A DNA stretch of 64,000 bases, taken from Salinibacterium amurskyense (GTDB taxonomy: Bacteria; Actinomycetota; Actinomycetes; Actinomycetales; Microbacteriaceae). Below, in pieces: positions 62,619-64,000 of this stretch (position 1 is its first letter; every line of letters begins with the position of its first letter). The notes under the pieces are model-generated. The model was not told where the DNA came from, ran no database searches, and saw only the letters and a program-made list of their open reading frames with translations. Both the position numbers and the translations under genes were made by a program. Location of the stretch: assembly GCF_002797685.1 (NCBI RefSeq), contig NZ_PGFH01000001.1:1364001-1428000 (forward strand). The letters are read 5' to 3'.

Positions 62619-63894
62619 TTCGACTATTCAGCGCATCACCAAGACGGGCGACGGGGAAACCTGCGCTCCTGAGTTGGCCGATGGCCCCTGGACCTTTGAC
62701 CTCGGTGTTCCGAGCTACGGCCCCGGTGCATCCATGGGCGATGTGATTCCCACCGGAGCACCTCGTCAGGGTCAGTTGCCGCTGGAGTACCAGCAGGCCT
62801 CCAACGAAGACCTCCACGCCCGCATCATCGCCGCCAAGGCCACGCTGGGTGACCGTGCGGTAGTGCTCGGGCACTTCTACCAGCGCGACGAGGTCGTGCA
62901 GCACGCTGACTTCCTCGGCGATTCCTTCCAGCTCGCCAATGCGGCGCAAACCGTGCCGAATGCCGAAGCGATCGTGTTCTGTGGCGTTCACTTCATGGCC
63001 GAGACGGCCGACATCCTGGCTCGCGAGAACCAAGCGGTGATTCTGCCGAACCTCGCGGCTGGCTGCTCGATGGCTGACATGGCCGACATCGATTCGGTCG
63101 AAGAGTGCTGGGAACAGCTCACCGAAATCTACGGAACCGAGCCGGATGCCGATGGCCGCGTGCCGATCATCCCCGTGACGTACATGAACTCCTCTGCTGC
63201 GCTCAAGGGCTTTTGCGGTCGTAACGGCGGCATCGTCTGCACGAGCTCGAACGCAACGACCGTTCTGGAGTGGGCGTACGAGCGCGGTCAGCGTGTGCTG
63301 TTCTTCCCCGACCAGCACCTCGGCCGCAACACGGCAAAGAAGATGGGTATTCCGACCGATCTCATGCCGATGTGGAACCCGAACAAGCCTCTTGGTGGCA
63401 ACGACGCTGAGACCCTCAACGAAGCGAAGGTTGTGCTCTGGCACGGCTTCTGCAGCGTGCACAAGCGCTTCAACGTCGGCCAAATCGAGCAGGCTCGGGC
63501 CGAGCACCCCGGTGTTCGCGTGATCGTGCACCCCGAGTGCCCGATGCCGGTAGTGGATGCCGCTGACGAGGCGGGGTCGACCGACTACATCCAGAAGGCT
63601 GTTGCTGCGGCGACCGAACCGACAACGTTCGCGATCGGTACCGAGATCAACATGGTCAACCGCCTCGCTGCCGAGTACCCGCAGCACACGATTTTCTGCC
63701 TCGACCCGGTCGTGTGCCCGTGCTCAACGATGTACCGCATTCACCCCGGCTACCTCGCGTGGGTGCTCGAAGGCCTCGTTCGCGGTGAAGTACTCAACCA
63801 GATCACTGTTGCTGACGATGTGGCAGTACCGGCTCGCGTGGCCTTGGAGCGGATGCTCGCCGCGAAGCCGCCGGTAACGACGAAAGAGGCGTAA
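62605..63894 (+). CDS. nadA: Quinolinate synthase A
   Basis: Condenses iminoaspartate with dihydroxyacetone phosphate to quinolinate, using a [4Fe-4S] cluster. The 429-aa protein has KATLGDRAVVLGHFYQRDEV, FCGVHFMAETADILA, the cluster cysteines in AIVFCGVHF, HPECPMPV and DPVVCPCSTMY, and SCSMAD-like AAGCSMADMAD. GTG 62605 overlaps nrtR. It is the long form, with an N-terminal extension of about 60 residues. nadB follows two bases after the stop. Confidence 0.95.
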   Translation: MSSIDSTIQRITKTGDGETCAPELADGPWTFDLGVPSYGPGASMGDVIPTGAPRQGQLPLEYQQASNEDLHARIIAAKATLGDRAVVLGHFYQRDEVVQHADFLGDSFQLANAAQTVPNAEAIVFCGVHFMAETADILARENQAVILPNLAAGCSMADMADIDSVEECWEQLTEIYGTEPDADGRVPIIPVTYMNSSAALKGFCGRNGGIVCTSSNATTVLEWAYERGQRVLFFPDQHLGRNTAKKMGIPTDLMPMWNPNKPLGGNDAETLNEAKVVLWHGFCSVHKRFNVGQIEQARAEHPGVRVIVHPECPMPVVDAADEAGSTDYIQKAVAAATEPTTFAIGTEINMVNRLAAEYPQHTIFCLDPVVCPCSTMYRIHPGYLAWVLEGLVRGEVLNQITVADDVAVPARVALERMLAAKPPVTTKEA

Positions 63895-63896
63895 CC

Positions 63897-64000
63897 ATGG
63901 CACGGGTCATTGTTGTCGGCACAGGTATTGCCGGTCTCATCACCGCCTACCGCGCAAGTGCTCACCACGAAGTGGTTCTCGTGACCAAGTCGGAGCTCGC
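63897..64000 (+). CDS. nadB: L-aspartate oxidase, N-terminal end (cut by window)
   Basis: ATG 63897 opens a frame of 34 codons to the window edge: ARVIVVGTGIAGLITAYRAS is the FAD-binding dinucleotide motif (GxGxxG). Position after nadA and the motif make aspartate oxidase, which supplies iminoaspartate to NadA, the expected product. Only the first 100 bases are present. Confidence 0.88.
   Translation, partial: MARVIVVGTGIAGLITAYRASAHHEVVLVTKSEL

Overview
The window is 64 kb of high-GC (roughly 60-63% by eye), densely coded bacterial chromosome. Gene content and order (obg-proB-proA-nadD-rsfS; leuS-comEA-comEC-holA-rpsT-lepA-hemW-hrcA-dnaJ-rsmE-HIT-phoH-ybeY-CNNM-era-leuA-recO-uppS), the DUF3516 helicase, the many GTG starts and the large number of apparently leaderless genes point to Actinobacteria, order Micrococcales, most likely family Microbacteriaceae (Salinibacterium/Leifsonia-like). 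The genus is an inference. No IS element, prophage, integrase or CRISPR array is visible.

Layout. 1-5812: end of obg, then proline (proB, proA) and NAD (nadD) biosynthesis, a very Ala/Pro-rich membrane-anchored protein, and rsfS. 5813-8602: methionine importer metNIQ with a leader and a strong terminator. 8714-8827: tRNA-Ala(GGC) with its terminator. 9011-26297: a less conserved accessory stretch with many strand switches: DUF2130 protein, K+(Na+)/H+ antiporter plus RCK_C subunit, an SH3-like small protein, a zinc-ribbon/SDR fusion with a degenerate active site, EamA transporter, DUF3516 helicase, MFS exporter, UbiA-type prenyltransferase, an orphan protein, GH3 lipoprotein, FUSC transporter, GH15 hydrolase, App1-like phosphatase and an SRAP (HMCES/YedK) protein. 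26347-31145: TetR regulator, osmoprotectant ABC operon, DedA protein. 31183-33389: the folate genes pabC and pabB, divergent with overlapping promoters. 33565-56233: the conserved translation, competence, heat-shock and RNA-maturation block. 56306-58278: leuA behind a leucine leader peptide and attenuator. 58327-64000: TRIC/UPF0126 protein, NmrA-like oxidoreductase, recO, uppS, then nrtR-nadA-nadB, cut by the window end.

Regulation visible in the DNA: a CIRCE element before hrcA-dnaJ; a leucine attenuator before leuA; a GAAC-N4-GTTC palindrome (SOS-box-like or TetR operator) between the SRAP and TetR genes; two GTCA-N3-TGAC half-palindrome pairs around the nrtR promoter; and, at seventeen starts, a TANNNT hexamer exactly six bases before the ATG/GTG, the layout expected for leaderless transcription. 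The most striking case is pabC/pabB, where two such promoters face each other within 17 bases. There is no obvious new defence or mobile system. The main points of interest are the leaderless promoter set, the leaderless leader peptide, the zinc-ribbon SDR without its catalytic tyrosine, the 73-bp-period repeat upstream of rpsT, and an over-represented GGATGC word.
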